A stretch of 64,000 nt of DNA from JBCCMA01 sp045107005 (GTDB lineage Bacteria; Pseudomonadota; Gammaproteobacteria; Steroidobacterales; JBCCMA01): positions 6,951-70,950 of the forward strand of contig JBGCFP010000003.1 in NCBI GenBank assembly GCA_045107005.1, read 5' to 3'. The position numbers were made by a program, and so were the translations under genes. Position 1 is the stretch's first letter; every line of letters starts with the position of its first letter. Shown in pieces: positions 28,148 to 37,858 of this stretch. The notes below the pieces were generated by a model. The model was given only the letters and a program-made list of their open reading frames with translations. It was not told where the DNA came from and ran no database searches.

Positions 28148-30198
28148 CACGATGCATCACCGGCGGCCGCTAGCGCGTCGGGTTCGCTCAGCAGGTGTTT
28201 GTCAAGAAAGCGGCGCAACGCTTCAATAAAGTGCAGTTGATTGCGTCGACTTTCAAAGCCGTGCCCTTCGTTCTTGTAGAAATACGCTTTGTGTTCCTTG
28301 TCGAATTTTTTCAGTTGTTCGACAAAGCGCTTCGATTGCTCGGGTAACACGTTTTTGTCCCGCTCGCCGTGCACGACCATGATGGGGGCTGTGATGCTCT
28401 CCACGTTGTGCACCGGCGATTTGTCGCGCAACTCCTCAACACTGCGATTGGCAATGAGCGTCTGTTGGAAGAATTCGCGCAGATCCTCGGAACGTTCAGA
28501 TTTGTTGCGTACCAGCGCTTCGAGGTCTGAAACACCGGCGAAGCTCACGCCACATCGATACAAATCGGGAAAACGAGAGAGGCTCATCATCGCGCTGAAC
28601 CCACCAAAACTGCCGCCGTAAATACAGACTTTGTCACCTTCAAAAAGACCCTGTCGCTTGGCCCACAACGTCGCGTCACGCAGATCGTCCTGGATCGCGC
28701 GATCCCATTCGCCGTAACCCAGCTGCATGAACTCACGCCCAAATCCACCAGAACCGCGGAAATTGACCTGCAAGACGGTGTAGCCCCGGCTCGCGAGATA
28801 TTGGATATCCGGATTAAAGGCCCAGTGATCGCGAATGCCGAACGGGCCGCCGTGGACCATTAGCAGTAATGCGCCGTTGGCCTCGGCAACTTCGGGTTTG
28901 GTCAGATAGCCAGGCAGTGCGACAGCGTCGGACGCCTCAATGGTCACCGGATGGACCGCTGACATCTGATCCGCTGGTAGCTCGCCGAAGCGTTGGGTTT
29001 CGATGACCGTGCCGGCGGTGTGATCGTAAATATAGTAGCGCGACCGTTCCTTGTCGCTGAACGCACGGACTAACGCGACGTCGTCATTGCCGGTAAACGT
29101 GAGATCGAGATGCAGATCCGGAAAGACCTCGTACAGCGCCTCGTAGATGCCCTGTCGCTTGGTGTCAAAAAAGACCTGCTGCATTTTCTCTCCGTAGAAA
29201 TAGACGCCCACGGGTTCATTGGTGGTTGGCGAGTATTCAACGCCGGTGAGGTCGTAGTTGTCGTCTACGAACAGCGTGTCGACAAATTGCTCGGTCGAGA
29301 GGTTGAAACGATGCAGGCCGAGCGTGTCATGACCGTTGTAGCCTTTCACATAAATGACGTTGGGATCCGATGAGAAACTCAGAATGCTGAACGCATCGTC
29401 GTAGTCCGTTTCTTTTGTCAGTCGGAAAAACGGCTGCCATTTGGCCTTCGGCTTCGGTCGCCACCGATAGACCAGATCGTTGCCGTCGATCGCGATGGCG
29501 ATGCGCACGTTGCCGTCCTGATCGGCAATCCAGTGCACGACATCACCCGGGTTCGTCTCTACTTTGGCCATCTTGTCGCGATGCATGATATTGAGTTTGT
29601 AGACATCGCTAAAGTAGTGGGGACGATCCGGTTCCTCTTGTTTGTCGACGATATCCCGATGCAACTTGCGATTGATACTGGTCACGAGAACGTGCTCCGG
29701 ATCGTGCCGTAGAGGGTCGATCAGTCGCATCGTGTACCATTTCCACAGCATGCGCCGTACGGCGGCGTACGAACGTTTTTTGCCCTCAGCGGTCGTCCGT
29801 ACCACGCGGCGATCGGGTACATCAATGACGTTGAACAACTGATCAAAATCGGCGTAACTGCCAATTTCATCTTGCAGGTAGGCCAAGTGGGAATCGTCGA
29901 GCCACGCGATGGCACGCGGCGCCCAGTCTCCATATTCCTGCGACGAAATTCGCTTGCCCGTTTCCCGGTCCGTGATGATCATGTCGTGAACGTTGTTGTC
30001 GCTGCGCACGTGCGTCACCAGATAGCGTCCGCTGGGCGATAACATTGGAGCCTGGTAGGTGGCAAATTCGTAGTAATCGGAAATTTCGATCTTGGCCGAT
30101 GCTTCGTCCGCACTCACGCCGATAGCAGCCATCACCGATAGTGTGAAGGCGCACAGGATTTTTGCGGCGTGTCGCTGCTTGTTATGCTTGTGGATCAT
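28147..30198 (-). CDS. Secreted S9 family peptidase (prolyl oligopeptidase type)
   Basis: 683 aa with a signal peptide (hydrophobic 'ILCAFTLSVMAAIGVSA' after a basic MIHKHNKQRHAAK). An N-terminal propeller spans about 40-420 ('APMLSPSGRYLVTHVRSD', 'SPTTNEPVGVYFYG'). The C-terminal catalytic domain has 'LLLMVHGGPFGIRDHWAFNP', 'VLQVNFRGSGGFGREFM', nucleophile 'CIYGGSFGGFSAMMSL', acid region 'MVVHGERDKNVLPEQ' and His 'FYKNEGHGFESR'. It is probably a periplasmic dipeptidyl- or acylaminoacyl-peptidase. It is followed by a co-translated small secreted protein, and is the second S9 peptidase in the window. Confidence 0.93.
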   Translation of the reverse strand: MIHKHNKQRHAAKILCAFTLSVMAAIGVSADEASAKIEISDYYEFATYQAPMLSPSGRYLVTHVRSDNNVHDMIITDRETGKRISSQEYGDWAPRAIAWLDDSHLAYLQDEIGSYADFDQLFNVIDVPDRRVVRTTAEGKKRSYAAVRRMLWKWYTMRLIDPLRHDPEHVLVTSINRKLHRDIVDKQEEPDRPHYFSDVYKLNIMHRDKMAKVETNPGDVVHWIADQDGNVRIAIAIDGNDLVYRWRPKPKAKWQPFFRLTKETDYDDAFSILSFSSDPNVIYVKGYNGHDTLGLHRFNLSTEQFVDTLFVDDNYDLTGVEYSPTTNEPVGVYFYGEKMQQVFFDTKRQGIYEALYEVFPDLHLDLTFTGNDDVALVRAFSDKERSRYYIYDHTAGTVIETQRFGELPADQMSAVHPVTIEASDAVALPGYLTKPEVAEANGALLLMVHGGPFGIRDHWAFNPDIQYLASRGYTVLQVNFRGSGGFGREFMQLGYGEWDRAIQDDLRDATLWAKRQGLFEGDKVCIYGGSFGGFSAMMSLSRFPDLYRCGVSFAGVSDLEALVRNKSERSEDLREFFQQTLIANRSVEELRDKSPVHNVESITAPIMVVHGERDKNVLPEQSKRFVEQLKKFDKEHKAYFYKNEGHGFESRRNQLHFIEALRRFLDKHLLSEPDALAAAGDAS

Positions 30199-30312
30199 CG
30201 AGGGGGCAGCCCGTGGTACCAGGAGGTCTTATTTTATCACTTGGTGAGGTTTCCGCGACTTGAGACATGGCGTCGAGCATCCGCCACGCGATTTAAACCG
30301 ATTCAAAGGATT

Positions 30313-31851
30313 ATGACCAAAAAGACTCTCCGCCTGATATTGGGCGATCAACTCTCACCGCAGCTCAGCGCTCTGGAAGAGTTTGACGTAAAGCGCGACA
30401 CCATCGTGATGATGGAGGTGAGCGATGAGGGCACATACGTGCCGCACCATCCCAAGAAGATCGCGTTTCTGCTTTCTGCCATGCGCCACTTTGCTGCCGG
30501 GATGCAGCAGAACGGGGCCCGTGTCGACTACGTGAAGCTCAACAGCAAGCGCAGTCGCAAGAGCTTGACCGACACGTTGGGTGCCATCGTCACCAAGGGC
30601 GGATTCGATCGGCTGGTGGTCACAGAACCCGGCGAGTATCGGGTGCTCGAGATGATGCGCGGGTGGTCGGCAGTCTTTGGTCTGCCGGTCGAGATACGGC
30701 CCGACACCCGTTTCTTCGCCACCCACGACGACTTTGATCAGTGGGCGGACGGACGCAAGCAGCTCACTCTTGAATATTTCTACCGCGAGCTGCGACGCAG
30801 GACCGGTCTTTTGATGGACGGCAAAGACCCGGCCGGCGGCAAGTGGAATTTCGACAAGGACAATCGCAAGCCAGCTCCGGCAGATTTAAAGTATCGCCAG
30901 CCACCTGAGACCGAACCAGACGAAGTCACGCTAGAGGTCATCAAGCTGGTCAACAAGCACTTTGGCGATCACTTCGGCGACATCGAGCCGTTCACCTGGG
31001 CCGTTACGAGCGCCGGTGCGCAGCGTGCGTTTGATCATTTTCTGAAACACGGGCTGCCCCGCTTTGGCGATTTTCAGGACGCCATGGTGCAAGGCGAAGC
31101 GTTCATGTATCACAGCGTGATTTCGCACTACCTGAATGCAGGATTGCTGGACGCTCGTGATCTGTGTGAGCAGGCCGAAACGGAGTATCGCGAGGGCCGT
31201 GCGCCGATTAACGCGGTGGAGGGGTTCGTGCGCCAGATTCTGGGCTGGCGCGAGTTTGTGCGCGGTGTGTACTGGCTGAAAATGCCTGACTACGCCGAGC
31301 TCAATACGCTCAATGCCAGGCGCGAGCTGCCGCCAAGCTACTGGGGTGGCGACACGAGCATGAACTGCATCAAGCAGGTCGTTGCACAGACGCGCGAGCA
31401 CGCCTACTCGCATCACATCCAGCGGCTGATGGTCACCGGCAATTTCGCACTGTTGACCGGGATCGCGCCGAAGGCCATTCACGAATGGTATCTGGCGGTT
31501 TACGCCGACGCTTACGAATGGGTCGAAATGCCCAACACCATCGGCATGGCGACGTTCGCTGACGGTGGCATTGTCGGCACCAAGCCCTACGCCGCCAGCG
31601 GTGCTTACATCAACAAGATGTCCAATTTCTGCAGCGGCTGTGTCTATAGCGTCAAGCAAAAAGAGGGCGAAGAGGCTTGCCCGCTGAACTATCTGTACTG
31701 GTATTTCATGCATGTGAACCGAGAGAAGCTGGCTGACAATCGCCGCCTGGCGTTTCCGTACAAGTCGTTATCCCGATTTTCCGACGAGAAAATCGACCAA
31801 ATAGTGCGCGACTCGGAGCGCTTCCTGGCCGCGGAGTTTCCGGCCAACTAA
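30313..31851 (+). CDS. Iron-sulfur bacterial cryptochrome/(6-4) photolyase (FeS-BCP, PhrB-like)
   Basis: 512 aa from the ATG at 30313, where family similarity begins ('TLRLILGDQLS'). It repairs (6-4) photoproducts in the characterised members and carries FAD, a lumazine antenna and a [4Fe-4S] cluster. Four Cys are in place: Cys352 ('MNCIKQ'), Cys440 and Cys443 ('NFCSGC') and Cys456 ('EACPLN'). Their spacing equals that recalled for Agrobacterium PhrB (350/438/441/454). Also visible are 'GWREFVRGVYW', 'HAYSHHIQRLMVTGNFALL' and 'GMATFADGGIVGTKPYAASG'. The SD is weak (AAAGGA only 2 nt before the ATG). Confidence 0.94.
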   Translation: MTKKTLRLILGDQLSPQLSALEEFDVKRDTIVMMEVSDEGTYVPHHPKKIAFLLSAMRHFAAGMQQNGARVDYVKLNSKRSRKSLTDTLGAIVTKGGFDRLVVTEPGEYRVLEMMRGWSAVFGLPVEIRPDTRFFATHDDFDQWADGRKQLTLEYFYRELRRRTGLLMDGKDPAGGKWNFDKDNRKPAPADLKYRQPPETEPDEVTLEVIKLVNKHFGDHFGDIEPFTWAVTSAGAQRAFDHFLKHGLPRFGDFQDAMVQGEAFMYHSVISHYLNAGLLDARDLCEQAETEYREGRAPINAVEGFVRQILGWREFVRGVYWLKMPDYAELNTLNARRELPPSYWGGDTSMNCIKQVVAQTREHAYSHHIQRLMVTGNFALLTGIAPKAIHEWYLAVYADAYEWVEMPNTIGMATFADGGIVGTKPYAASGAYINKMSNFCSGCVYSVKQKEGEEACPLNYLYWYFMHVNREKLADNRRLAFPYKSLSRFSDEKIDQIVRDSERFLAAEFPAN

Positions 31852-31894
31852 AGCAAGCGTGCGAAATGTCCGGTCATTAACCGGTGTCGGCGAC

Positions 31895-31906
31895 ATTGTA
31901 TACAAC
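31895..31906. promoter_or_regulatory. GntR/FCD-type operator, site A
   Basis: ATTGTATACAAC contains the perfect 10-bp palindrome TTGTATACAA (31896-31905), about 257 bp before the TonB receptor start. Confidence 0.72.
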
Positions 31907-31969
31907 GTTTGCCCGTTGTCATCGCAAGAGCTTGTCAAAGCTACCAATTCCCGGTTAGTCTCAAGTTCA

Positions 31970-31981
31970 ATTGTATACAAT
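31970..31981. promoter_or_regulatory. GntR/FCD-type operator, site B
   Basis: ATTGTATACAAT is a perfect 12-bp palindrome, 181 bp before the TonB receptor start. Confidence 0.75.
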
Positions 31982-32162
31982 CCATCTGCGCAGCAGCGGA
32001 GACCGTCGCGTTTTCCACCATCACCTTCGGCTGGACACAGGATGTCAGGTCGCCAGCGGGTTGCGTGGGATGGCGTCTGTCGTGCTTTCCAAAAGTGCCA
32101 CCTGCGCGGCCTGAAAAACGCCGTGACGTCAGCGTCACGCAGATAAAGTGAAGGGGACTTCA

Positions 32163-34667
32163 ATGAGAAAATGGGCAACAGGGGCGTCGCTAATGGCGCT
32201 TGCGGCGCCGATGGGCAGTTTTTTGGGGCTTGGTGTCGGTGCGAGTGCGCAGATCGAAGAAGTGATCGTGACCGCCCGCCAGCGAGAGGAATCGCTGCAG
32301 GATGTTCCAGCATCGATCACGGCGTTTACCGAAAAAGATCTGGAACGCATCGGCGTACAGCGCGCCGAAGATTTCGTTGGTCTGACGCCCGGCGTTACCA
32401 TCGTCAATACGGTCGAAGTCGGTGATTCGCAGGTCAACATCCGCGGGCTCAACGGAGCGCGTGACGGCGAAACGAACTTTGCGTTTATTCTCGACGGCGT
32501 TTTGTACACCAACCCGAGTGCATTCAATCGCGAGTATTCGGATCTGGCCCAGATTGAAGTGCTCAAAGGGCCTCAAGGGGCGCTTTACGGGCGGTCCGCC
32601 GCGGCAGGCGCGATCATCGCGACAACCCGCAAACCGGGAGCGGAGCTCGATGGCTACGTGGAGCTGGGCGCGGCCGAGTTTGGCACCGTGTCGGCACAAG
32701 GTGCCATCGGTGGCGCACTCGGCGGCAGTAACAAATGGTTTGGTCGAATCAGCGGCGACTATCGCAGCACCGACGGTTTTCTCAGTAATTCGTTTACCGG
32801 CGCCGACACCGTCAACGATTTCGAAAGCTCGAGCATCAGCGGCCGGCTGATTTATGAACCCACCGATAATCTGAGCATCGATACCAAACTGCGTTACGCG
32901 ACGGTTGAAGCAGCGGCCATTGCGTTTAATGCGTCCTTTGCGCTGCCTGGTTTTGCGGCGGCTTTCGGTAATCCTGATTTCTTCGAGGATGCGAACAGTC
33001 ACGATTTTCGTTTTTCGCCAAACGTCGATCCGGTGAACGAACAGGACACGATCGAGCTGTCGATCAAGGCGGACTACGACATGGACGTGGGTACGCTGTC
33101 CGCCTGGTTGCTGTACAGCGACCAGGAGCAGTTCTTTGTCGCTGACGGCACGTCCGGCGCGTTTGGTTTCTATTTTGGCGACCAGGCCTGTCTGGATTCG
33201 ACGGCCGCGCTGGCTGGCACAACGTCTGTCCAGTCGCCGACGTTTGTCGGTGGGACGCCGGCCGGCTCACTGTTCCCGCCCTACAGCCCAACCACCTGCG
33301 ACGGATACCAGTATCAGGAGCGTAATCAGGAAGACCTGAGTTTCCAGGTGTCGCTGACCTCTCCGGGTGATCAGGCGCTGCGCTGGCAGACGGGTATGTA
33401 CTTGCTCGATATTGATCGTCGCGTTGGTGTTGCTCAGTTGCTCGATGATGGCAGTGGTACCTTCCCGCAGTCGTTCATTAATGACCGAACGGATGCTCTG
33501 GTGCTGGACGATTTCAGCACTCAGGTTTTCGCTCTGTTCGGCTCGTTGAACTACGACCTGACCGACGACATCGAAGCGTCGCTGGCGCTGCGTTGGGATC
33601 GAGAAGAACGCGAAGTGTCCAATGCCGTGCCGACGCCGACTCAGCAGGTGTCGACGCGAATTAACTATTGCGCCAACACGCCAGCTGGCTTCTGTTCCTT
33701 CGACGGCGTGACCGATATCGGCGGCACGCCGCTCAACCCCGCCTTCATTACGGATTTTCAAACCGGCATCGTGACCGACACGATTGCTGATCGCGACCGC
33801 GCGTTTACGGAGCTGCAACCGAAAGTGAGCCTGAGCTGGGACGTCAACGATGAGCTGACCATCTTTACCAGCTGGGGAGTCGGCTTCAAGAGCGGCGGCT
33901 TCAATAACATCGGCGGCACCGAAACGATCCAGTTCTTCCTGGTGGACGGCGGTGCAAGTCTGGTCGCACCACCTGAGTCCTTCGACAAGGAAACCTCAAG
34001 CGCGTTCGAGCTGGGCTTCAAGTCGGTGCTCGCAGACGGTGCGTTCACGCTGGACGGCGCGGTTTTCAACACGGATGTCGACAACATGCAGTTCTTCGAA
34101 TTCTTTGTCGGGCCGTTTGGTCTGCTGCGCGTTGTCGAAAACATTGACAGAGTGTCGATCGTTGGTGCGGAGCTCTCGGCCGGCTGGCAGGTGACCGACA
34201 ACTTCTCGATGAACCTGGGCTTCAGCACCATCGAAAGCGACATCAACCAGAATGACATTCGGCCGTTCACGGTTGGCAACGACGCGCCCAGCGTGCCGGG
34301 TCTTACCTACAATTTCTCGGCGCAGCTCGTGCAGCCGGTCAGCGACAGTATCGATTTTGTCGGGCGGCTTGAGTACTCGTACGTTGGTGATACCTGGTTC
34401 CACACGGTGCAAGACGACGTGGTGCCTGCCACACTGTTTGGCGGACCTCCGGCCGATTTCTCGCGGTCCCGGGTCGATGGCTACGGCATAACCAACCTGC
34501 GTTTGGGCATTGAGACCGACCACTGGTCGTTCACCGCGTACTCACGCAATCTGTTTGACACTGAGTACCTCGCCGAAGTGATTACGGCGCCAGAGTTTGG
34601 CGGTTCGTTCGTGCATCCCGGGGTGCAACGCACGTCCGGCATCGAAGTGAACTACCGCTTCGATTGA
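32163..34667 (+). CDS. TonB-dependent outer-membrane receptor
   Basis: 834 aa from the ATG at 32163 with AAGGGG before it. The signal peptide (~1-30) is followed by a TonB box-like EEVIVTA (32-38). The plug domain is at about 45-160 ('SLQDVPASITAFTEKDLERIGV', 'VNIRGLNGARDGE', 'QIEVLKGPQGALYGRSAAAGAI'). The beta-barrel runs to a C-terminal 'YRFD' with the penultimate aromatic typical of outer-membrane barrels. This subfamily takes up diverse organics as well as iron chelates. The upstream palindromes link it to the CoA-transferase and hydantoinase loci, which suggests import of a carbon source. A strong terminator follows. Confidence 0.94.
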   Translation: MRKWATGASLMALAAPMGSFLGLGVGASAQIEEVIVTARQREESLQDVPASITAFTEKDLERIGVQRAEDFVGLTPGVTIVNTVEVGDSQVNIRGLNGARDGETNFAFILDGVLYTNPSAFNREYSDLAQIEVLKGPQGALYGRSAAAGAIIATTRKPGAELDGYVELGAAEFGTVSAQGAIGGALGGSNKWFGRISGDYRSTDGFLSNSFTGADTVNDFESSSISGRLIYEPTDNLSIDTKLRYATVEAAAIAFNASFALPGFAAAFGNPDFFEDANSHDFRFSPNVDPVNEQDTIELSIKADYDMDVGTLSAWLLYSDQEQFFVADGTSGAFGFYFGDQACLDSTAALAGTTSVQSPTFVGGTPAGSLFPPYSPTTCDGYQYQERNQEDLSFQVSLTSPGDQALRWQTGMYLLDIDRRVGVAQLLDDGSGTFPQSFINDRTDALVLDDFSTQVFALFGSLNYDLTDDIEASLALRWDREEREVSNAVPTPTQQVSTRINYCANTPAGFCSFDGVTDIGGTPLNPAFITDFQTGIVTDTIADRDRAFTELQPKVSLSWDVNDELTIFTSWGVGFKSGGFNNIGGTETIQFFLVDGGASLVAPPESFDKETSSAFELGFKSVLADGAFTLDGAVFNTDVDNMQFFEFFVGPFGLLRVVENIDRVSIVGAELSAGWQVTDNFSMNLGFSTIESDINQNDIRPFTVGNDAPSVPGLTYNFSAQLVQPVSDSIDFVGRLEYSYVGDTWFHTVQDDVVPATLFGGPPADFSRSRVDGYGITNLRLGIETDHWSFTAYSRNLFDTEYLAEVITAPEFGGSFVHPGVQRTSGIEVNYRFD

Positions 34668-34680
34668 TTTTCGATAGTCA

Positions 34681-34717
34681 GGCGCGCCCGGTCTGGAGCC
34701 GGGCGCGCCTTTTTTTT
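34681..34717 (+). terminator. Rho-independent terminator of the TonB receptor gene
   Basis: An 11-bp perfect stem (GGCGCGCCCGG/CCGGGCGCGCC) with a 7-nt loop is followed directly by eight Ts. Confidence 0.93.
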
Positions 34718-34752
34718 GCGAACTGCCGTTAGCACGTGGTGGGACTCGATTC

Positions 34753-35331
34753 ATGCGCATTGAGGTTGGGATTCCCGAGCGCGACCGACGGGCTGCCGCG
34801 CAACTCTACGACGTCGCCTTTGGCAGCAAACTTGCGCTGGCTGTACCGGATTCAGACCAGCGTCTGGTTCTCCTAACCCAGTCCCTTTTCCTGGATTACG
34901 CCGTAGCCGCATTCGATGACCAGAAACTGGTCGGGCTGGCAGGGTTTTCGACGAGCGAAGGCTCGCTTACGGGCGGCATTGACTATCGCTCTTTGCTGCG
35001 TGAATTGGGATTCATTGGCGGGCATAGGGCCGCGCTCGTGTTCAGCGTTTACGAGCGAGAGATCAAGCCCACAGAGTTATTGATGGACGGCGTAGTGGTC
35101 GATGCGCCGTGCCGTGGCCGGGGAATCGGAACCCAGCTGTTCGCCCGCATTATGGACGTGGCGCGAGAGGGCGGTTACGCGACCATTCGCCTTGATGTCA
35201 TCGACACTAACCCGGCTGCAAAACGGCTGTATCAACGCCTGGGCTTTGTCGAAGGGAAGACGGAGTCCTTTGAATTTCTGCGTGGCGTGCTCGGGTTTGG
35301 GGCGTCGACAACGATGATTTACACTCTGTGA
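34753..35331 (+). CDS. GNAT family N-acetyltransferase
   Basis: A 192-aa cytoplasmic protein. The acetyl-CoA binding motif A is 'LLMDGVVVDAPCRGRGIGTQLF' with the Q/RxxGxG/A loop (RGRGIG). Motif B is 'YATIRLDVIDTNPAAKRLYQRLGFVEG'. The substrate is unknown. It lies just before a second GNAT gene with a 48-bp gap, probably in the same transcript. Confidence 0.88.
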   Translation: MRIEVGIPERDRRAAAQLYDVAFGSKLALAVPDSDQRLVLLTQSLFLDYAVAAFDDQKLVGLAGFSTSEGSLTGGIDYRSLLRELGFIGGHRAALVFSVYEREIKPTELLMDGVVVDAPCRGRGIGTQLFARIMDVAREGGYATIRLDVIDTNPAAKRLYQRLGFVEGKTESFEFLRGVLGFGASTTMIYTL

Positions 35332-35379
35332 GACCGGCACGCAGATCGGCTTCCTGCCGGCGCGATATAAGGAATTTCA

Positions 35380-35814
35380 ATGCGCTCGTTGTCATACCCT
35401 GACTTACCCTCCGTCGCGGCTCTGTTGGCCGCGAACCAGCTCGATCCGTCGGATCTGGCGCCGGATGATATGCCCCATTTTCTCGGCATTGAGGTTGACC
35501 AGCGTCTGGTCGCAACCGGAGCACTGACGCCCATTGCTCAATTGGGTCTGTTGCGCTCGGTGGTCACCGCGCAAAGCGCCCGCGGCCAGGGCCATGCGAA
35601 CAAGATTGTGCGGGCACTGGAAGCACGGGCTGTCGCACAGAACATTCATCACGTTTATCTTCTGACGGATTCGGCACGCAACTACTTCACAGGCATGGGG
35701 TATCAGGACGTGGCGCGCGAAGATGCCCCGCCGCCCATTCGGGCCACCCCGCAGTTCGAGCAGCTGTGTCCGGCCAGTGCGCAAGTCATGCTAAAAGTGC
35801 TAGCGCCGCAATAG
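35380..35814 (+). CDS. ArsN2-like GNAT acetyltransferase
   Basis: A 144-aa compact GNAT domain. 'LGLLRSVVTAQSARGQGHANKIVRALEARA', 'VYLLTDSARNYFTGMGYQDVARED' and the tail 'IRATPQFEQLCPASAQVMLK' match the pattern of ArsN2-type acetyltransferases found in arsenic operons. No ars gene is nearby, so the substrate is open. Confidence 0.85.
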   Translation: MRSLSYPDLPSVAALLAANQLDPSDLAPDDMPHFLGIEVDQRLVATGALTPIAQLGLLRSVVTAQSARGQGHANKIVRALEARAVAQNIHHVYLLTDSARNYFTGMGYQDVAREDAPPPIRATPQFEQLCPASAQVMLKVLAPQ

Positions 35815-35950
35815 GATCCGCGAATACTGGGTAGCGCTAACGCTGCGATGTCAGTCGGAGCGCCCAACTGCCCCGGGCGAAATGCCCGTGCCAAAGCACT
35901 CAGCCTGACCGTGCTGCGCTGCCAGTGAGCCTGGAGCGCAGCACTCCGTC

Positions 35951-37858
35951 CTAGTCGCAGACGTTAGGGATGCTGCTTGGTCCGGGCGGCAGGAAAAACA
36001 GCGTTCGGAGAATGCCCAGATCAACGATGTTTACGACGCCGTCGCCGTTGAGATCGGCTTGTGCATCAGTGCTGAAAAACAGCGTTCTGAGAATGCCCAG
36101 ATCGACGATGTTAACGATGCAGTCGTTGTTGAAATCGCCATCGCAGGCGTTACCGAAACCGTCTGCGTCGCCATCCAGTTGGTCAGCGTTGGCGACAACC
36201 GTGCAGTTGTCGGCGGTATCTGGCGCGCCGTCGCCGTCCACATCGTTCCCTGCCACCAGCACACGGATGTAGTCGCCCGGACTGCTGGCGGCAAAGGTCA
36301 CCGATAGCGTATCGCCCGAGAACGACGCGAAGTCACCGGACTCAAGGCCGCGCAGTTCAGGGTTCAGGTATATCGCTGTTTCGTTGCCCAGAACGTCGCT
36401 GTCGGTCAGCGGGTCGGTTGACGTCGCAAGACCGAGAATTTGCCCCGGAAACGTTACGGTGCCGACGATGTCACTGACGCCCCCGGGATCGAACGCGACG
36501 TAGTAGCTGCTGACCAGCGTGCCGGCCGTGAGTGTCGTGGACTCTGGATCGTCAATCTCGAGGTCTGCGGCCAGCGTGACATTTTGCTGTTCCTCAAACG
36601 CGAACAGATCGTTGCGCTGGAAATTGTCATTGCCGACTCGGCCGATGGGGTCACACAGTTGCAGGAACGTGCCACCCGCGCTTGCTGCCGAGCCGCCGGT
36701 CACCGTGCCGGTGAGCGTGACGTCTTCAGGTTCGCAGACGTTGGCGTTGAGGTTTGGTGATGCGCTACCCAACAAGACCCGCACCGAGTCGCCCGGGCTG
36801 CCCGCACTAAAATCAATGCTGAGATTGGCGCCGTCAATTTCAATGTCGTCACCGCCTTCGAGGCCGAGCAGCGATGGGTTCAGATACTGCGCGGATGCGT
36901 TGCCCAGAAATTCGCTGGCTTGAAGTTCATCGCGTTCGGTAATCACTCCGATAATCGTATCGGGAAACGTCACTGTCGCAATGATTCGATTCGACGGCAC
37001 CGGGTCCCATACCACGTAGAAGCTCGATACGAATTCGCCGGCAGCAATCACCGTTGTTTCGTCCAGCGACAGCGGTTCGGCCAACTCGACGTTCTGCTGT
37101 TCTTCGAACGTAAACAGATCGAAAGAATCAAAGTTGTCGCTGCCAACCGGGCCAATGGGATCGCAGATTTGCCGCACCTGGCCGCCGTTGGTGAATGCGC
37201 TACCACCGGTAACGACGCCTGTTATGGTCTGATCTGCGCTACTGCAAACGTTGACGACTGTCACCGGGTCGACGCCTGTGACTACCCGAATGGCGTCGCC
37301 AGGCGACGACGTGCGCAAGTCGTAACTGATGCTGTTGCCGCTGATCGTCACAACGTCCGGGCTCTCCAGCGACTGATCGCCAATCGCGTAGTCGGTCGCG
37401 ACGTTGCCGAGCAAATCGTCGGTTTCATTGAACCGCAACGTACTGACAATGACCCCCAGCACCGGTTCGTCGAACGTGATGCTGCCAAGCGCCGTGCGCG
37501 TGTTGACCGGGTCGTAAATGACGTAGTGACTCGAAACGACCGAGCCCGCTCCAAGGACGTTGCTGGTCAAATCGGGGGAGGCAATGTCCAGGATTTGGAT
37601 ATCCAGCAGCGTCAGATCCTGAGTTTCATTGAACGCGCGAACGTTGTTATCGTCGAACGCGTTATTGCCAAGTACCGCAGGCGGCGCAATGATCTCAAAA
37701 GTGCCGCCTTCGTCGAACGAGCTGCCCTCGGTCAAGTCGCCCGACACGATGTCGGCCGCGACGAGCGGGCTGGTCAAAGCGGTTAGTGCCGTCGCCGTTA
37801 AGGCGAGTGCGCGACCGCGAAAAAAAACAGGGTCTTGATTGCAGGCGAACGGATTCAC
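35951..37858 (-). CDS. Secreted repeat protein with C-terminal TSP3-dockerin module
   Basis: 635 aa from the GTG at 37858, which has a perfect AGGAGG 6 nt upstream; the longer frame would add a Cys-rich stretch with no signal peptide. The signal segment is 'GRALALTATALTALTSPLVAA'. Three related ~145-residue beta-rich repeats follow ('GGSAFTNGGQVRQICDPIGPVG', 'FSAGSPGDSVRVLLG', 'FAASSPGDYIRVLVAG'), each with a conserved 'CDPIG.VG.DNF' or similar. The C-terminus is a TSP3 repeat (DVDGDGAPD..DNC) and two dockerin loops, ending 'PNVCD'. I do not recognise the repeat family; a surface or extracellular role is inferred. Confidence 0.82.
   Translation of the reverse strand: MNPFACNQDPVFFRGRALALTATALTALTSPLVAADIVSGDLTEGSSFDEGGTFEIIAPPAVLGNNAFDDNNVRAFNETQDLTLLDIQILDIASPDLTSNVLGAGSVVSSHYVIYDPVNTRTALGSITFDEPVLGVIVSTLRFNETDDLLGNVATDYAIGDQSLESPDVVTISGNSISYDLRTSSPGDAIRVVTGVDPVTVVNVCSSADQTITGVVTGGSAFTNGGQVRQICDPIGPVGSDNFDSFDLFTFEEQQNVELAEPLSLDETTVIAAGEFVSSFYVVWDPVPSNRIIATVTFPDTIIGVITERDELQASEFLGNASAQYLNPSLLGLEGGDDIEIDGANLSIDFSAGSPGDSVRVLLGSASPNLNANVCEPEDVTLTGTVTGGSAASAGGTFLQLCDPIGRVGNDNFQRNDLFAFEEQQNVTLAADLEIDDPESTTLTAGTLVSSYYVAFDPGGVSDIVGTVTFPGQILGLATSTDPLTDSDVLGNETAIYLNPELRGLESGDFASFSGDTLSVTFAASSPGDYIRVLVAGNDVDGDGAPDTADNCTVVANADQLDGDADGFGNACDGDFNNDCIVNIVDLGILRTLFFSTDAQADLNGDGVVNIVDLGILRTLFFLPPGPSSIPNVCD
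35954..36244 (-). other. TSP3 + dockerin-like module, copy 4 (C-terminal)
   Basis: Encodes loops DFNNDCIVNIVDLGILR and DLNGDGVVNIVDLGILR. The two loops are also close repeats in DNA (around 36000-36055 and 36063-36120). Cys is in loop 1 and in the tail. Confidence 0.84.

Larger units (their letters stand above)
31852..32162 (+). promoter_or_regulatory. TonB receptor upstream region with a pair of TTGTATACAA operators
   Basis: 311 bp without a gene. It holds two copies of the palindrome whose centres are 75 bp apart (sites A and B) and an SD (AAGGGG) before 32163. I cannot fix the -35/-10 with confidence. Confidence 0.7.
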
